This document shows, piece by piece, positions 24,674-33,313 of a stretch of 64,000 bases of DNA (positions are counted from its first letter, which is position 1; each line of letters opens with the position of its first letter). The position numbers and the translations under genes were made by a program. The stretch covers positions 1 to 64,000 of the forward strand of contig SVMM01000016.1 of the NCBI GenBank assembly GCA_015067435.1, in the 5' to 3' direction. The notes under the pieces are model-generated. The model was given only the letters and a program-made list of their open reading frames with translations. It made no database searches and had not been told where the DNA came from. Source of the DNA: Oscillospiraceae bacterium. Lineage in GTDB: Bacteria > Bacillota > Clostridia > Oscillospirales > Oscillospiraceae.

Positions 24674-25297
24674 ATGGAAATCATCTGGCTCGGTCACGCC
24701 TGCTTCGCGCTGGAGAGCGGCGGCAGCCGCGTGGTGCTCGATCCCTACACGATGGACACCTATCCGCCCCTGCACACCCACGGCGACGCGGCGCTCTGCT
24801 CCCACGGCCACGCCGACCACAACTATACGGCGGCGGTGGAGCTGTCCGGCAGGGAGGCGGCAGCCTTCTCCGTGGAAAAGGTGTCCACCTTCCACGACGA
24901 GGAGGGCGGCGCGCTGCGCGGGTACAACACGATGCACATTCTGCGCGCCGAGGGGCTGACGGTCGTCCACTGCGGCGATCTGGGACACTTCCCGACGCCG
25001 GAGCAGCTGGGCGCCATCTCCGGTGCGGACGCGATGCTCATTCCGGTGGGCGGGTACTACACCATCGACGCCGCCATGGCGAAGCGCGTGTGCGACGCCG
25101 CGAAGCCGCGCGTGATCGTGCCGATGCACTACCGCCACGGACACTACGGCCTGCGCCCGGTGGGCGAGGTGGATGCGTTTCTAAAGTTGTATCCCAATGC
25201 ACAGGTACATTACCTGACAGGCAACCGCTTCACGCTGACGGACGCCGCGCCGGAGGGCGTCGTGGTGCCGATCTACGTCGAAAACAGCGCGGATTGA
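24674..25297 (+). CDS. UPF0173 metal-dependent hydrolase (metallo-beta-lactamase fold)
   Basis: A 207-residue beta-lactamase-fold hydrolase. The two-metal motif is in CSHGHADHN near residues 37-45, with further ligands in VVHCGDLGHF near 97 and PMHYRHGHYG near 152. The N-terminal WLGHACFALE strand is typical of the family. The substrate is unknown. It follows the DUF4349 gene by 16 bases and ends near an intrinsic terminator, so the two form a small operon. Confidence 0.85.
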   Translation: MEIIWLGHACFALESGGSRVVLDPYTMDTYPPLHTHGDAALCSHGHADHNYTAAVELSGREAAAFSVEKVSTFHDEEGGALRGYNTMHILRAEGLTVVHCGDLGHFPTPEQLGAISGADAMLIPVGGYYTIDAAMAKRVCDAAKPRVIVPMHYRHGHYGLRPVGEVDAFLKLYPNAQVHYLTGNRFTLTDAAPEGVVVPIYVENSAD

Positions 25298-25334
25298 GAG
25301 TGGTTTACAAGAAAAATAGGGTATACAATTTAAA

Positions 25335-25366
25335 GCGGGGCTGCCGGGACGGCGGCCCCGCTTTTG
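25335..25366 (+). terminator. Intrinsic terminator after the UPF0173 gene
   Basis: GCGGGGCTGCC pairs with GGCGGCCCCGC, followed by TTTTG. Confidence 0.85.
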
Positions 25367-25450
25367 CGTCGCACACACCCCGCAGTACCGCATAAAACGG
25401 GCGGTTTTCGCATAAGCTGAGGGAAGCCGAACGAAAAGGGGGAGCGCGCC

Positions 25451-26008
25451 ATGACGGTTCGAAGGAGGCTGCGGCGGTGGGAGACCGCCGGATTTGTGTT
25501 CGTCTGCGCCGCGGGGACGCTGCTGCAGTTTCTCTACCGCTGGTCGGGCGAAAACACGCTTGCCGCGGCGGTCGCGAGCGTGAACGAATCCACGTGGGAG
25601 CACATGAAGATCCTGTATCTGCCGTACTTCGTCTTCACCATGCTGCAATTCGCCGCCTTTGCCGAGCCGCTGCGCAACTATTTCGCGGCCAAGGCGGCGG
25701 CGGGACTCGCCGGAACGCTGTTGATCCCCGCGGTGTTCTACACGGTCTCCGGCATGTTCGGCGAGCCGGAGGCGTGGTTCAACATCGCCCTGTTTTACGG
25801 CGCGGCGGCGGCAACCTATCTGTTGAGCTGTCATCTGCTGCGCCGCGGCGCGCTGCGCGCGCCGTGGATGCAGGGCGTCGGCTTCGCGCTGCTGTGGGCG
25901 CTGGCGCTGCTGTTCGTGTACCTGACCTGGCATACGCCGCGTCTGCCGCTGTTCCGCGACCCCTTGACCGGCGGGTACGGCATTCCGACGCCCGGAGGCG
26001 CTTCATGA
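25451..26008 (+). CDS. DUF6512-like integral membrane protein
   Basis: A 185-residue protein with five or six predicted membrane helices. The conserved phrase VNESTWEHMKILYLP near residues 43-57 is the hallmark of a Clostridia membrane family that I associate with DUF6512. No catalytic role is known. It has a GGGGGAGC site. It is a single gene between the terminator of the UPF0173 operon and the promoter of the xpaC-like gene. Confidence 0.62.
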   Translation: MTVRRRLRRWETAGFVFVCAAGTLLQFLYRWSGENTLAAAVASVNESTWEHMKILYLPYFVFTMLQFAAFAEPLRNYFAAKAAAGLAGTLLIPAVFYTVSGMFGEPEAWFNIALFYGAAAATYLLSCHLLRRGALRAPWMQGVGFALLWALALLFVYLTWHTPRLPLFRDPLTGGYGIPTPGGAS

Positions 26009-26051
26009 GCGGAGCGCCTCCCTTTTTGCGCCGCGCAGGCGTCATTTTTCC

Positions 26052-26080
26052 TTGACCGTGCCGGAAAAGCATATTATAAT
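26052..26080 (+). promoter_or_regulatory. Promoter of the XpaC-TelA-TPM module
   Basis: TTGACC (26052-26057) and TATAAT (26075-26080) are 17 bases apart, 31 bases before the xpaC-like start. Confidence 0.8.
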
Positions 26081-26110
26081 ATGAGATTGGAACAAAAGGA
26101 GGCGAGCGCC

Positions 26111-26845
26111 ATGACGACCGTCAAACGCAAATCCACCGTGCCGTATTATGCCTGCGCGGGCGTGTGGGTGCTCTACGCGGCGCTGTTCCCGCTCTACAAG
26201 CCGGGGCACTACGTGCTGGTGCTGCTGGCGTCGGCGCTGGTGTTCGGCATTCTGCGGCTTCTTTGTCCGGACGTGGAGGAGCAGGTCGTCGAAAAGCCCG
26301 TGGAGGAGAAGCCCACCGGCAACGAGGAGCTTGACCGCATGATAAAGGACGGCAACCTCGCCATCCGCGAGATGAAGCGCCTGAGCGAGACGATCCGCGA
26401 TGAAAAGCTCAGCGCGGATATCGTCCGGCTGGAGGACGTGTGCGGCAAGATCTTCGCGCAGGTCAAGGCGGACCCCTCGCGCCTGCCGCAGATCCGCAAG
26501 TTCATGGACTACTACCTGCCCACGACGCTCAAGATTCTCAACGCGTATGACCGCATGGGCGCGCAGGGCGTCAGCGGCGAGAACATCGACGGTACGATGC
26601 AGCGCGTGGAGAACATGATGGGCACGATCGTCGCCGCCTTCGAGAAGCAGCTTGACGCGCTGTTCGGCGCGGAGGCGATGGACATCTCCACCGACATCAC
26701 GGTGCTGGAAAACCTGATGCAGCGCGAAGGGCTTGTGACCGACGAGCTGCACGAGAAGGTCAGCGACACGGTGAGCGACGACGTGAGCGGCGCAGCCGGC
26801 GGCAGCGCCGTCGCGGGAGTGAACGACATCAAGCTGGAACTGTAA
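26111..26845 (+). CDS. XpaC family protein (5-bromo-4-chloroindolyl phosphate hydrolysis protein-like)
   Basis: A 244-residue membrane-anchored protein. The start at 26111 has AAGGAGG 8 bases upstream. Two hydrophobic helices (about 12-30 and 36-52) are followed by a cytoplasmic helical domain with DRMIKDGNLAIREMKRLSETI and KFMDYYLPTTLKILNAYD, typical of XpaC. XpaC proteins almost always neighbour TelA proteins, as here, in modules linked to tellurite or envelope stress. Enzymatic hydrolysis by XpaC itself is not established. Confidence 0.8.
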   Translation: MTTVKRKSTVPYYACAGVWVLYAALFPLYKPGHYVLVLLASALVFGILRLLCPDVEEQVVEKPVEEKPTGNEELDRMIKDGNLAIREMKRLSETIRDEKLSADIVRLEDVCGKIFAQVKADPSRLPQIRKFMDYYLPTTLKILNAYDRMGAQGVSGENIDGTMQRVENMMGTIVAAFEKQLDALFGAEAMDISTDITVLENLMQREGLVTDELHEKVSDTVSDDVSGAAGGSAVAGVNDIKLEL

Positions 26846-26882
26846 GCACAAACACATTTTATATACATGGAGGATATTGAAA

Positions 26883-28055
26883 ATGGCTGACAATGCTATG
26901 CCCGAACTGACTCTTGAACCCACGGCGGCGGCGGTGGAGATGCCGCAGCTGACTCTTGACAGCGTTCCCACGCCCGCGACGCCCGCCGCGGAGCCGGAGA
27001 AGAAGCCCGTCGAACCCGTGCAGCTGGACGAGAACCTGCTCAGCGAGGAGGAGAAGAAGGCGGTCGAGGACTTTTCCAAGAAGATCGACATCACCGACTC
27101 CAACCTCGTGCTCAACTACGGCGCGGCGGCGCAGAAGAGCGTCGCGTCCTTCTCCGAGAACGCGCTGGCGTCCGTGCGCAACAAGGACCTCGGCGAGGTG
27201 GGCGAAACGCTCTCCAAGCTCGTTGTCGAGGTCAAGGGCTTCGGCAAGGAGGAGAAGAAGGGCATCTTCGGCTTCGCCCAGAAGCAGAAGGACAAGCTCA
27301 TGCTCATGAAGGAGCAGTACAGCAAGGCGGAGGCGAGCGTCGACCGCATCACCAAGGAGCTGGAGAACCATCAGGTCGTCCTGCTCAAGGACATCGCGAT
27401 GTTCGACCAGATGTACGAGCTGAACCTCAAGTACTACAAGGAACTGACCATGTACATCATCGCCGGCAAGAAGCGCCTTGCCGATCTGCGCGCCGGCGAG
27501 CTTGAGGACCTGCGCAAGAAGGCGGAGCAGAGCGGCCTTGCCGAGGACGCGCAGAAGTACAACGACATGGTCAACCTCTGCAACCGCTTCGAGAAGAAGC
27601 TGCACGACCTTGAGCTCACGCGCATGGTGTCCCTCCAGATGGGCCCGCAGACGCGCCTGCTGCAAAACAACGACACGCTCATGGTCGAGAAGATCCAGTC
27701 CTCGCTCGTGAACACCATCCCGCTGTGGAAGAGCCAGATGGTGCTCGCCCTCGGCATGGAGCACTCCAGACAGGCGACCGCGGCGCAGAACGCCGTCACC
27801 GAGGCGACGAACGACCTGCTCAAGAAGAACGCCGATATGCTCAAGATGGGCACCATCGCCACCGCGAAGGAGGCGGAGCGCAGCATCATCGACATCGAGA
27901 CGCTCCAGCACACGAACGAGCAGCTGATCTCCACCCTCGACGAGGTCATCCAGATCCAGCGCGAGGGCGCGGAGAAGCGCAAGGCGGCGGAGGTCGAGCT
28001 GGGCCGCATCGAGGGCGAGCTGAAGCAGAAGCTGATGGAGCTGCGCTCCAAGTAA
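26883..28055 (+). CDS. telA: Toxic anion resistance protein (TelA/KlaB family)
   Basis: A 390-residue, mostly helical, highly charged cytoplasmic protein. The start at 26883 has GGAGG 9 bases upstream. TelA marks are KKIDITDSNLVLNYGAAAQK near residue 63, LYKELTMYIIAGKKRL-like helices in the middle, and the C-terminal NADMLKMGTIATAKEAERSIIDI. The family protects against tellurite and other stresses by an unknown mechanism. It lies 37 bases after the xpaC-like gene and 51 before a TPM protein gene. Confidence 0.88.
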   Translation: MADNAMPELTLEPTAAAVEMPQLTLDSVPTPATPAAEPEKKPVEPVQLDENLLSEEEKKAVEDFSKKIDITDSNLVLNYGAAAQKSVASFSENALASVRNKDLGEVGETLSKLVVEVKGFGKEEKKGIFGFAQKQKDKLMLMKEQYSKAEASVDRITKELENHQVVLLKDIAMFDQMYELNLKYYKELTMYIIAGKKRLADLRAGELEDLRKKAEQSGLAEDAQKYNDMVNLCNRFEKKLHDLELTRMVSLQMGPQTRLLQNNDTLMVEKIQSSLVNTIPLWKSQMVLALGMEHSRQATAAQNAVTEATNDLLKKNADMLKMGTIATAKEAERSIIDIETLQHTNEQLISTLDEVIQIQREGAEKRKAAEVELGRIEGELKQKLMELRSK

Positions 28056-28106
28056 GCCGACTTCCCCAAATCAAGAAGTCAACCCCGTTTCTGAAAGGAA
28101 ACCGCC

Positions 28107-29117
28107 ATGAAATTCTTTCAAAAACGCGGCGTAGCGGTCGCGATCATGCTGCTCGCGGTCGTCGCGTCGATCGCGTGGGGACAGTACAAAAAACCCGCCT
28201 CGCTGCCCAAGGTCAAGTATGAGCAGTGGGTCTATGACGGCGCGAACCTGCTCTCCGCCGAGACGGAGCGCGTCATCGCGCAGTACAACGACCGCTGGGA
28301 CGAGAGCTACCATGCCCTGTGCGCCGTGGCGACCGTGCGCTCGACCAAGGGCTGGGATCTGGACGACTACACGATGGCGCTGGGCGAAAACTGGGGCCTC
28401 GGGTCGCGGGATCTGGTGCTGGTGCTCATCGATTCGACCGAGGGGACGACGTGGTATCTCAACGGCGGCGTGGATGTCATGAACGATTTGACCGACGCGG
28501 ACGCCAACCGCATCCGCACGGTGCTGGACAACGCGGTTTACAGCGCGCAGTGGGACAACGCCGCGACCAACGCCTTCAACGTGCTCGACACGGTGTACGC
28601 CGCCCACTACGGTACGGCGGCGGGCATCTCCGGCAACAACGGCGGCGGCGCGCAGGACGGCTGGGAGGATTCCACGAGCACGGGCAGCGTGTTCGGCAAG
28701 TTCCTGCTGGTGTTGCTGGCGGTGATCGTGATCTGGGTCGTGCTCGACCGCCTGCGCTACAACAACTACCGCAAGCGCTATATGGCGCCCGGCATGGGTA
28801 CGCCGACGGTGCGCTACACGCCGGTGTTCTGGGGCAGGAAGCTCCTGTACCAGCCGCGCACCCCGCCGCGTCCGCCCACGCACTACGGCGGCGGCAATCG
28901 CCCGCCCGCCGGCGGCGCCCGTCCTTCGAGCGGCGGCAGCCACATCCGGCCCTCCTCGTCGTCGCGTCCGGGCGGCTTCGGCAGCTCGGGCGGCTTCGGC
29001 GGCGGCAGCCGCGGCGGATTCACCCGCAGCGGGGGCGGAGGCGTCACGCGCGGCGGCGGTATGAGCCGGGGCGGCTTCGGCGGCGGCAGCCGCGGAGGCT
29101 TCGGCGGAAAAAGATAA
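28107..29117 (+). CDS. TPM-domain membrane protein with Gly/Arg-rich tail
   Basis: A 336-residue protein. It has an N-terminal signal anchor (about 8-26), then a TPM domain (about 38-165) with YDGANLLSAETERVIAQYN and GSRDLVLVLIDSTEG. A second transmembrane helix is at about 197-215. The tail (about 240-336) is proline- and then glycine-rich, with repeats such as GGFGGGSRGGF. TPM domains occur in YgcG-type stress proteins and in photosystem repair phosphatases. The gene completes the XpaC-TelA-TPM module. Confidence 0.82.
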   Translation: MKFFQKRGVAVAIMLLAVVASIAWGQYKKPASLPKVKYEQWVYDGANLLSAETERVIAQYNDRWDESYHALCAVATVRSTKGWDLDDYTMALGENWGLGSRDLVLVLIDSTEGTTWYLNGGVDVMNDLTDADANRIRTVLDNAVYSAQWDNAATNAFNVLDTVYAAHYGTAAGISGNNGGGAQDGWEDSTSTGSVFGKFLLVLLAVIVIWVVLDRLRYNNYRKRYMAPGMGTPTVRYTPVFWGRKLLYQPRTPPRPPTHYGGGNRPPAGGARPSSGGSHIRPSSSSRPGGFGSSGGFGGGSRGGFTRSGGGGVTRGGGMSRGGFGGGSRGGFGGKR

Positions 29118-29131
29118 GCTAAAACTGCATG

Positions 29132-29168
29132 AAAGACGCGCCGTCCGTTCGCGGGCGGCGCGTTCTTT
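29132..29168 (+). terminator. Terminator of the XpaC-TelA-TPM module
   Basis: ACGCGCCGTCCG pairs with CGGGCGGCGCGT (one G-T pair) around TTCG, flanked by AAAG and TCTTT. Confidence 0.85.
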
Positions 29169-29241
29169 AGGAAAGAGGGCGGCATATGCGAAAGAAACAG
29201 ATGTGGATCGTCTGCATGGTGTGCGCGGAGGCATCCACTTT

Positions 29242-29784
29242 TCAGCTCTCCATGTGCCGGCCGAGAAAGCCCGCGATGGTCTGGGCGAGCTTGAATTCAG
29301 TCTCGCCCGCGGGCGGGTCGCCCTCGGAGGCGACGAACACGACCAGCCCCAGCGCGTCGCCCTCGGAGATGATGGGCGCGGCAATGGACGCGCAGAAGCG
29401 GTCGAGCGACTCGGTGACGAACACGCTGCGCTCGCCCGCGGCGGCGCGGTAGATGCCGCGATCCTCCATGATCTGCTCCAGCTGCGCGGAGATGTGCTTG
29501 CCGATCAGGTCGCGCCGCGCGCCGCCCGCCGCGGCGATGACGCTGTCGCGGTCGGTGACGGCGACGGTCGCGCCGGTGGTCTTGCTCAGCGTCTCACACA
29601 GCTGCGCGGCGAACTCGTCCACCCCGCCGAGCAGGGAATATTTCTTGAAGATGACCTCGCCGTCCTTGCTGGTAAATATTTCCAGCGGGTCGCCTTCGCG
29701 GATTCTCATGGTGCGACGGATCTCCTTCGGTATCACAACGCGGCCCAAATCGTCGATTCGCCGCACAATTCCGGTTGCTTTCAT
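29242..29784 (-). CDS. spoVT: Stage V sporulation transcription factor SpoVT
   Basis: A 180-residue regulator. Residues 1-50 are an AbrB-type swapped-hairpin DNA-binding domain (MKATGIVRRIDDLGRVVIPKE). Residues 55-178 are a GAF domain (DRDSVIAAAGGARRDL, FVASEGDPP). In Bacillus, SpoVT controls forespore genes late in sporulation under sigma-G; the same length and layout are seen here. The start at 29784 has AAGGAG 8 bases upstream; a longer in-frame start would lack a ribosome site. It is a single gene and the clearest sign that the host makes spores. Confidence 0.9.
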   Translation of the reverse strand: MKATGIVRRIDDLGRVVIPKEIRRTMRIREGDPLEIFTSKDGEVIFKKYSLLGGVDEFAAQLCETLSKTTGATVAVTDRDSVIAAAGGARRDLIGKHISAQLEQIMEDRGIYRAAAGERSVFVTESLDRFCASIAAPIISEGDALGLVVFVASEGDPPAGETEFKLAQTIAGFLGRHMES

Positions 29785-29922
29785 ATCAAAAACTCCTTTT
29801 TGCGTTCGTGAAGATTTCCGAGAATAGTCTTTGGAAATCCGCACGGATTTATCCAAGGGAGAGTTTGGAAAAGCATGAAAGCACGTTTTCTCTTTTGCGA
29901 CAGAAAGGCGTGTTGTGCGGGT

Positions 29923-30843
29923 TCAGGAGATGTACGCCTCGATCATGCGATCCAGCTTTTGCGCGTAGCCCTCCGGGTCGACGTACATGCACTCCACGTG
30001 CCGCGCGCCGTCCACAAACAGGCAGTCCTTCGGCCCCCGATACTGCCGGTAGAGCTGCGCGCCGTTGAAGAACGGCACGGTGGGGTCATCCCGCCCGTGG
30101 ACAAACAAAATCGGCTTGTCCGACGCCGCGAGAGAGGGGCGCACGTCCGTATCCCGAAAATCGAAGCCCGCGATACGGCGGTTGAGCGCGCACATCACGC
30201 GATAGAGCCGCCCGAGCGAGTTGCGCAGCTGCTCCTCGGCGCTGATGAAACCGCAGTCCGCCACCAGAAAGCGCACCTGCTTCGGGCAGCGGCCGCTCAT
30301 TTTCAGCACCGTCGCCGCCCCCATCGAAAAGCCGTGCAGGATGATCTGTACATCGGCGCCGAAGCGGTCGAGCAGTGCGTCGAGCCAGCGCAGGCAGTCC
30401 TCGCACTCATAGACGTCGAAGCCGATGAACCGCCCCTCGCTCTCGCCGTGGGCGGTGTGGTCGCAGCAGAACAGGTCGAAGCCGCGCGAGGCGTAATAGT
30501 CGAGGTAGAGCCCCGCGGTCTCGGCGTGCTCCGAGCGGTAGCCGTGGACGAGAAAGGCGATGCGCTCCCCGTCTCCGCCGAGCGGGAAGTACCAACCGGA
30601 CAGGCGCTCGCCGCGCGCGGAACGAAGCTCCATCCGTTCGCTCGGCTGCTCGCGGAGGCGCTGCGCCGCGGCGTCCCGACGGAGGTAGTAATCCTCCTCG
30701 TGCGTCCTTTTATCCAGAAACGGCGCGAGCAGCTTCGAGCCCTCGCGGCAGAAGGAGTAGCGGTACAGCTCGGCGGTCAGAACGGCGGCCGTGCCGGCGG
30801 CGGCGCCGGCAGCGGCGGCGGGAACCAAAACCCATTTTTTCAT
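29923..30843 (-). CDS. Membrane-anchored alpha/beta hydrolase
   Basis: A 306-residue protein with an N-terminal hydrophobic anchor (about 4-24). The hydrolase fold follows, with AFLVHGYRSEH near residue 97, the nucleophile serine in LHGFSMGAATV near 170, an acid in FVHGRDDPTVPF near 250 and the histidine in DGARHVECMY near 280. The catalytic triad looks complete. The substrate is unknown; relatives are BEM46/YqkD-type esterases. It starts 3 bases after the permease gene stop, so the two share an operon. Confidence 0.8.
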   Translation of the reverse strand: MKKWVLVPAAAAGAAAGTAAVLTAELYRYSFCREGSKLLAPFLDKRTHEEDYYLRRDAAAQRLREQPSERMELRSARGERLSGWYFPLGGDGERIAFLVHGYRSEHAETAGLYLDYYASRGFDLFCCDHTAHGESEGRFIGFDVYECEDCLRWLDALLDRFGADVQIILHGFSMGAATVLKMSGRCPKQVRFLVADCGFISAEEQLRNSLGRLYRVMCALNRRIAGFDFRDTDVRPSLAASDKPILFVHGRDDPTVPFFNGAQLYRQYRGPKDCLFVDGARHVECMYVDPEGYAQKLDRMIEAYIS

Positions 30844-30846
30844 ACG

Positions 30847-32001
30847 TCACCCCATAAACGAGCCCGCGGTGGCGAGCATCGTACACAGAAAAACAAATAC
30901 CTGAAACGGCACGGCGCCGAAGCGTCCGACGAGCGCGGAGGAGCCGACCCGCCTGCGCGAAAGGTGATAGGCGAGGATGATGCCGAGCCCCGTCACGACC
31001 TGGATAGCGCTGGCGAACAGCGTGAATTTGACGAAGCTGATGCTGCTCAGGCACGCCAGGACCAGGCAGGGGAGCGAGGCGCACAGCCAGCTGAGCCTCT
31101 CGCTCAGATGCGTCTGCTCGTGAACGATGTCGCGCAGGTTCAGCGTGTTCGCCCAGAATGAGGTCGCAAGCGCCAGCAGCGAGAACACGTAGCCCACGAC
31201 GCTGACCCAGCCGCCGAGCCGGTGCGACAGGTCGACCAGCGCGCCGTCCTCCGTCACGTTCGGCGCGCCGACGCCGAGCAGCGTCGTGATCGTGACGAGC
31301 AGGATCAGCGCGCAGTTCACGGCGAGGCCGCAGGCGATGGAGAGCCGGATGCGCTTTGCGTCGCCCTCCAGCCCCTTGACGACCTGCGGCGTGGACATGA
31401 CCGCCGAGAGGGAGAAGGAAATGACGCTCAGCAGCGCCAGCGCGTTCTTCCCGCCGCCGAAGGCGGTGGGGAGCGGCTGCGTCTCGCGCGTCAGCGTGAA
31501 GACGAACAGCAGGCCCATGACCAGCACCATCGCGCCGACCGCGTATTTCTCGCAGACGCCGACCAGCTTCATCCCGAAGAAGACGACGCCCGCGCCGAAC
31601 ACGTAGAAAAGCAGCATCCCCGGTATCGTGCCGAGGCCGAACCAGTTGTGGAAGACGTTCGCCGCGCCCGTCAGGAAGCTGCTGACGTTCATCAGCACCG
31701 ACAGCCCCAGCAGCGCGAAGGCTGCCCACGTGAAGTATTTCTTGAACCTGCCGGAGAACAGCTCGCGGTCGAAGCAGCTGATGAACTGCGCGCCGCCGTT
31801 GTTGTAGCTCAGCTCCGCGATAATCAGGTGCAGCACCAGATTGAAGAGGTAGCAGAAGCACGCGATCAGCAATATTTCGCGCAGGCTGTTCCGCGCGGCG
31901 AGCGCGGGCACAGCGAGAATGCCGGCGCCGACGCCGTGGCCGACGATGATGCCCGTCGCCTCGAAAAAGCTGAGTCTGGATTCCCCGTGAATGTCAGACA
32001 T
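30847..32001 (-). CDS. Amino acid permease (APC superfamily, hydroxy/aromatic amino acid type)
   Basis: A 384-residue transporter with about 11 membrane helices. Helix 1 has GIIVGHGVGAGILAVPALAA, the broken-helix substrate site of the family, with an unusual histidine. It resembles the tyrosine/tryptophan/serine permease branch. It is the first gene of a two-gene operon with the alpha/beta hydrolase. The start at 32001 has AGAGGA upstream and a clear promoter at 32039-32067. The substrate is not determined. Confidence 0.78.
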   Translation of the reverse strand: MSDIHGESRLSFFEATGIIVGHGVGAGILAVPALAARNSLREILLIACFCYLFNLVLHLIIAELSYNNGGAQFISCFDRELFSGRFKKYFTWAAFALLGLSVLMNVSSFLTGAANVFHNWFGLGTIPGMLLFYVFGAGVVFFGMKLVGVCEKYAVGAMVLVMGLLFVFTLTRETQPLPTAFGGGKNALALLSVISFSLSAVMSTPQVVKGLEGDAKRIRLSIACGLAVNCALILLVTITTLLGVGAPNVTEDGALVDLSHRLGGWVSVVGYVFSLLALATSFWANTLNLRDIVHEQTHLSERLSWLCASLPCLVLACLSSISFVKFTLFASAIQVVTGLGIILAYHLSRRRVGSSALVGRFGAVPFQVFVFLCTMLATAGSFMG

Positions 32002-32038
32002 GGCGCTCACGTCCTCTCTGTCGTGGAATAACGGATAT

Positions 32039-32067
32039 ATTGTATCATGTCCGCGCCCAAACGGCAA
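32039..32067 (-). promoter_or_regulatory. Promoter of the permease-hydrolase operon
   Basis: On the minus strand TTGCCG (32062-32067) and TACAAT (32039-32044) are 17 bases apart. Confidence 0.65.
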
Positions 32068-32208
32068 CAGCAAGAAAAAGATGTCCGCGCGGCGGGAAAA
32101 GGCGGAACAATGCGCGGGCATGTTCCGTCTTATGCATTGGAAAACGAAACCGGCCGGAAATGCTTTTCAAACACCCTGCAAAATCAGGCAATAATTTCTC
32201 ATTCGTTA

Positions 32209-32237
32209 TTGCATTTTTGCCAATCCTATTTTATATT
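32209..32237 (+). promoter_or_regulatory. Promoter of the exported-protein cluster
   Basis: TTGCAT (32209-32214) and TATATT (32232-32237) are 17 bases apart, 57 bases before the first lipoprotein. Confidence 0.65.
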
Positions 32238-32294
32238 ACTGTAGGAAAGTGGGGATTTGTACCCATAAAGTGTGAAAGGAAAAGGAGAAAAACC

Positions 32295-33287
32295 ATGAGA
32301 AGAAAAGCGCTTGTATCTTTGCTCGCGGTCTGCATGCTTCTGCTTGTCGCTTGTGGCGGCTCCGGCGGCTCGACTCCGGCGCCGAACAACAACACGACCC
32401 CGTCCAACAACCAGACGCAGCCGCAGACGCGCCCGAACAACCAACCCTCCGGCGGCGGCTCACAGAACACCGCGCCGGGCAAGGACGCCAGATGGGACGG
32501 CTTTTTCGGCCTGTGGGAGAACGTCGACAGCAACGTCTGGCTGGAGCTCAACTCGGACGAGACGTGGGCGATGTACAACTCCGATGGCGACGTGACCATC
32601 AATGGGACTGTGGTCTTTGAGGACGAGGACGCCTATCTCTACGATACGGGCGACAACTTCTTTATGACGATCAGCATCACCGACGCCGGCAGGCTGACGG
32701 ACAGCGACAGCGACCGGTATGTCGAGGCGACGTCTTACCCCTCCGGCGGGCTGCAGTGGGAGTATAAGCTCGGCGACTTCCTCGGCACGTGGGAGGTTTC
32801 GAACGACAACTACCTGATCGCGATCTACACCGACGGCACGTGGCAGACGCTCAACAGCAGGGGCAACGTTGAGTACGAGGGCGTGACGCTCATGGGCGAC
32901 AACGAGCTCGAGCTTTATCATTCCAGCTCCGGCGACCTGTACGACACGCTGACCTACTATGCCGACGGCACGCTGCACAACGCCTCCGGCGGTGTGCTCA
33001 CGCTGGTGGATTCCGGCGCACAGGTCAATGCGGACGCCACCGCCTTTTTCGGCAGCTGGAACTATGAAGACCAGTTCTACCTCTATCTCTATGAGGACTA
33101 CACCTGGGGCTCCTGGGACAATGTCGGCGAGTATTCGCCGGGCGAGGGCACCTTTACCTGCGACGGTGACTCGGTCACGCTGTATTTCAACAATGGCGAT
33201 TACTATGTGACCCTGTACCTCTACAGAGGCGGGGACCTGATCGACGAGTACGACAACATCTACGCGCCGATCGACATGACGGCCTGA
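32295..33287 (+). CDS. Lipoprotein with repeated beta-sheet domains
   Basis: A 330-residue lipoprotein of unknown function. The start at 32295 has AAAGGAG upstream. The lipobox LLVAC ends the signal near residue 18, then a Pro/Asn/Thr linker runs to about 62. The rest holds three similar units, each opening with a phrase like FFGLWENVDSNVWLEL, FLGTWEVSNDNYLIAI or FFGSWNYEDQFYLYLY followed by a (T)W turn and VTL strands. This is the pattern of lipocalin-like or beta-sandwich repeats. It is the first of four exported proteins in a row. Confidence 0.65.
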   Translation: MRRKALVSLLAVCMLLLVACGGSGGSTPAPNNNTTPSNNQTQPQTRPNNQPSGGGSQNTAPGKDARWDGFFGLWENVDSNVWLELNSDETWAMYNSDGDVTINGTVVFEDEDAYLYDTGDNFFMTISITDAGRLTDSDSDRYVEATSYPSGGLQWEYKLGDFLGTWEVSNDNYLIAIYTDGTWQTLNSRGNVEYEGVTLMGDNELELYHSSSGDLYDTLTYYADGTLHNASGGVLTLVDSGAQVNADATAFFGSWNYEDQFYLYLYEDYTWGSWDNVGEYSPGEGTFTCDGDSVTLYFNNGDYYVTLYLYRGGDLIDEYDNIYAPIDMTA

Positions 33288-33313
33288 GCGGACGTAAAAA
33301 AAGGAGAACGCAA

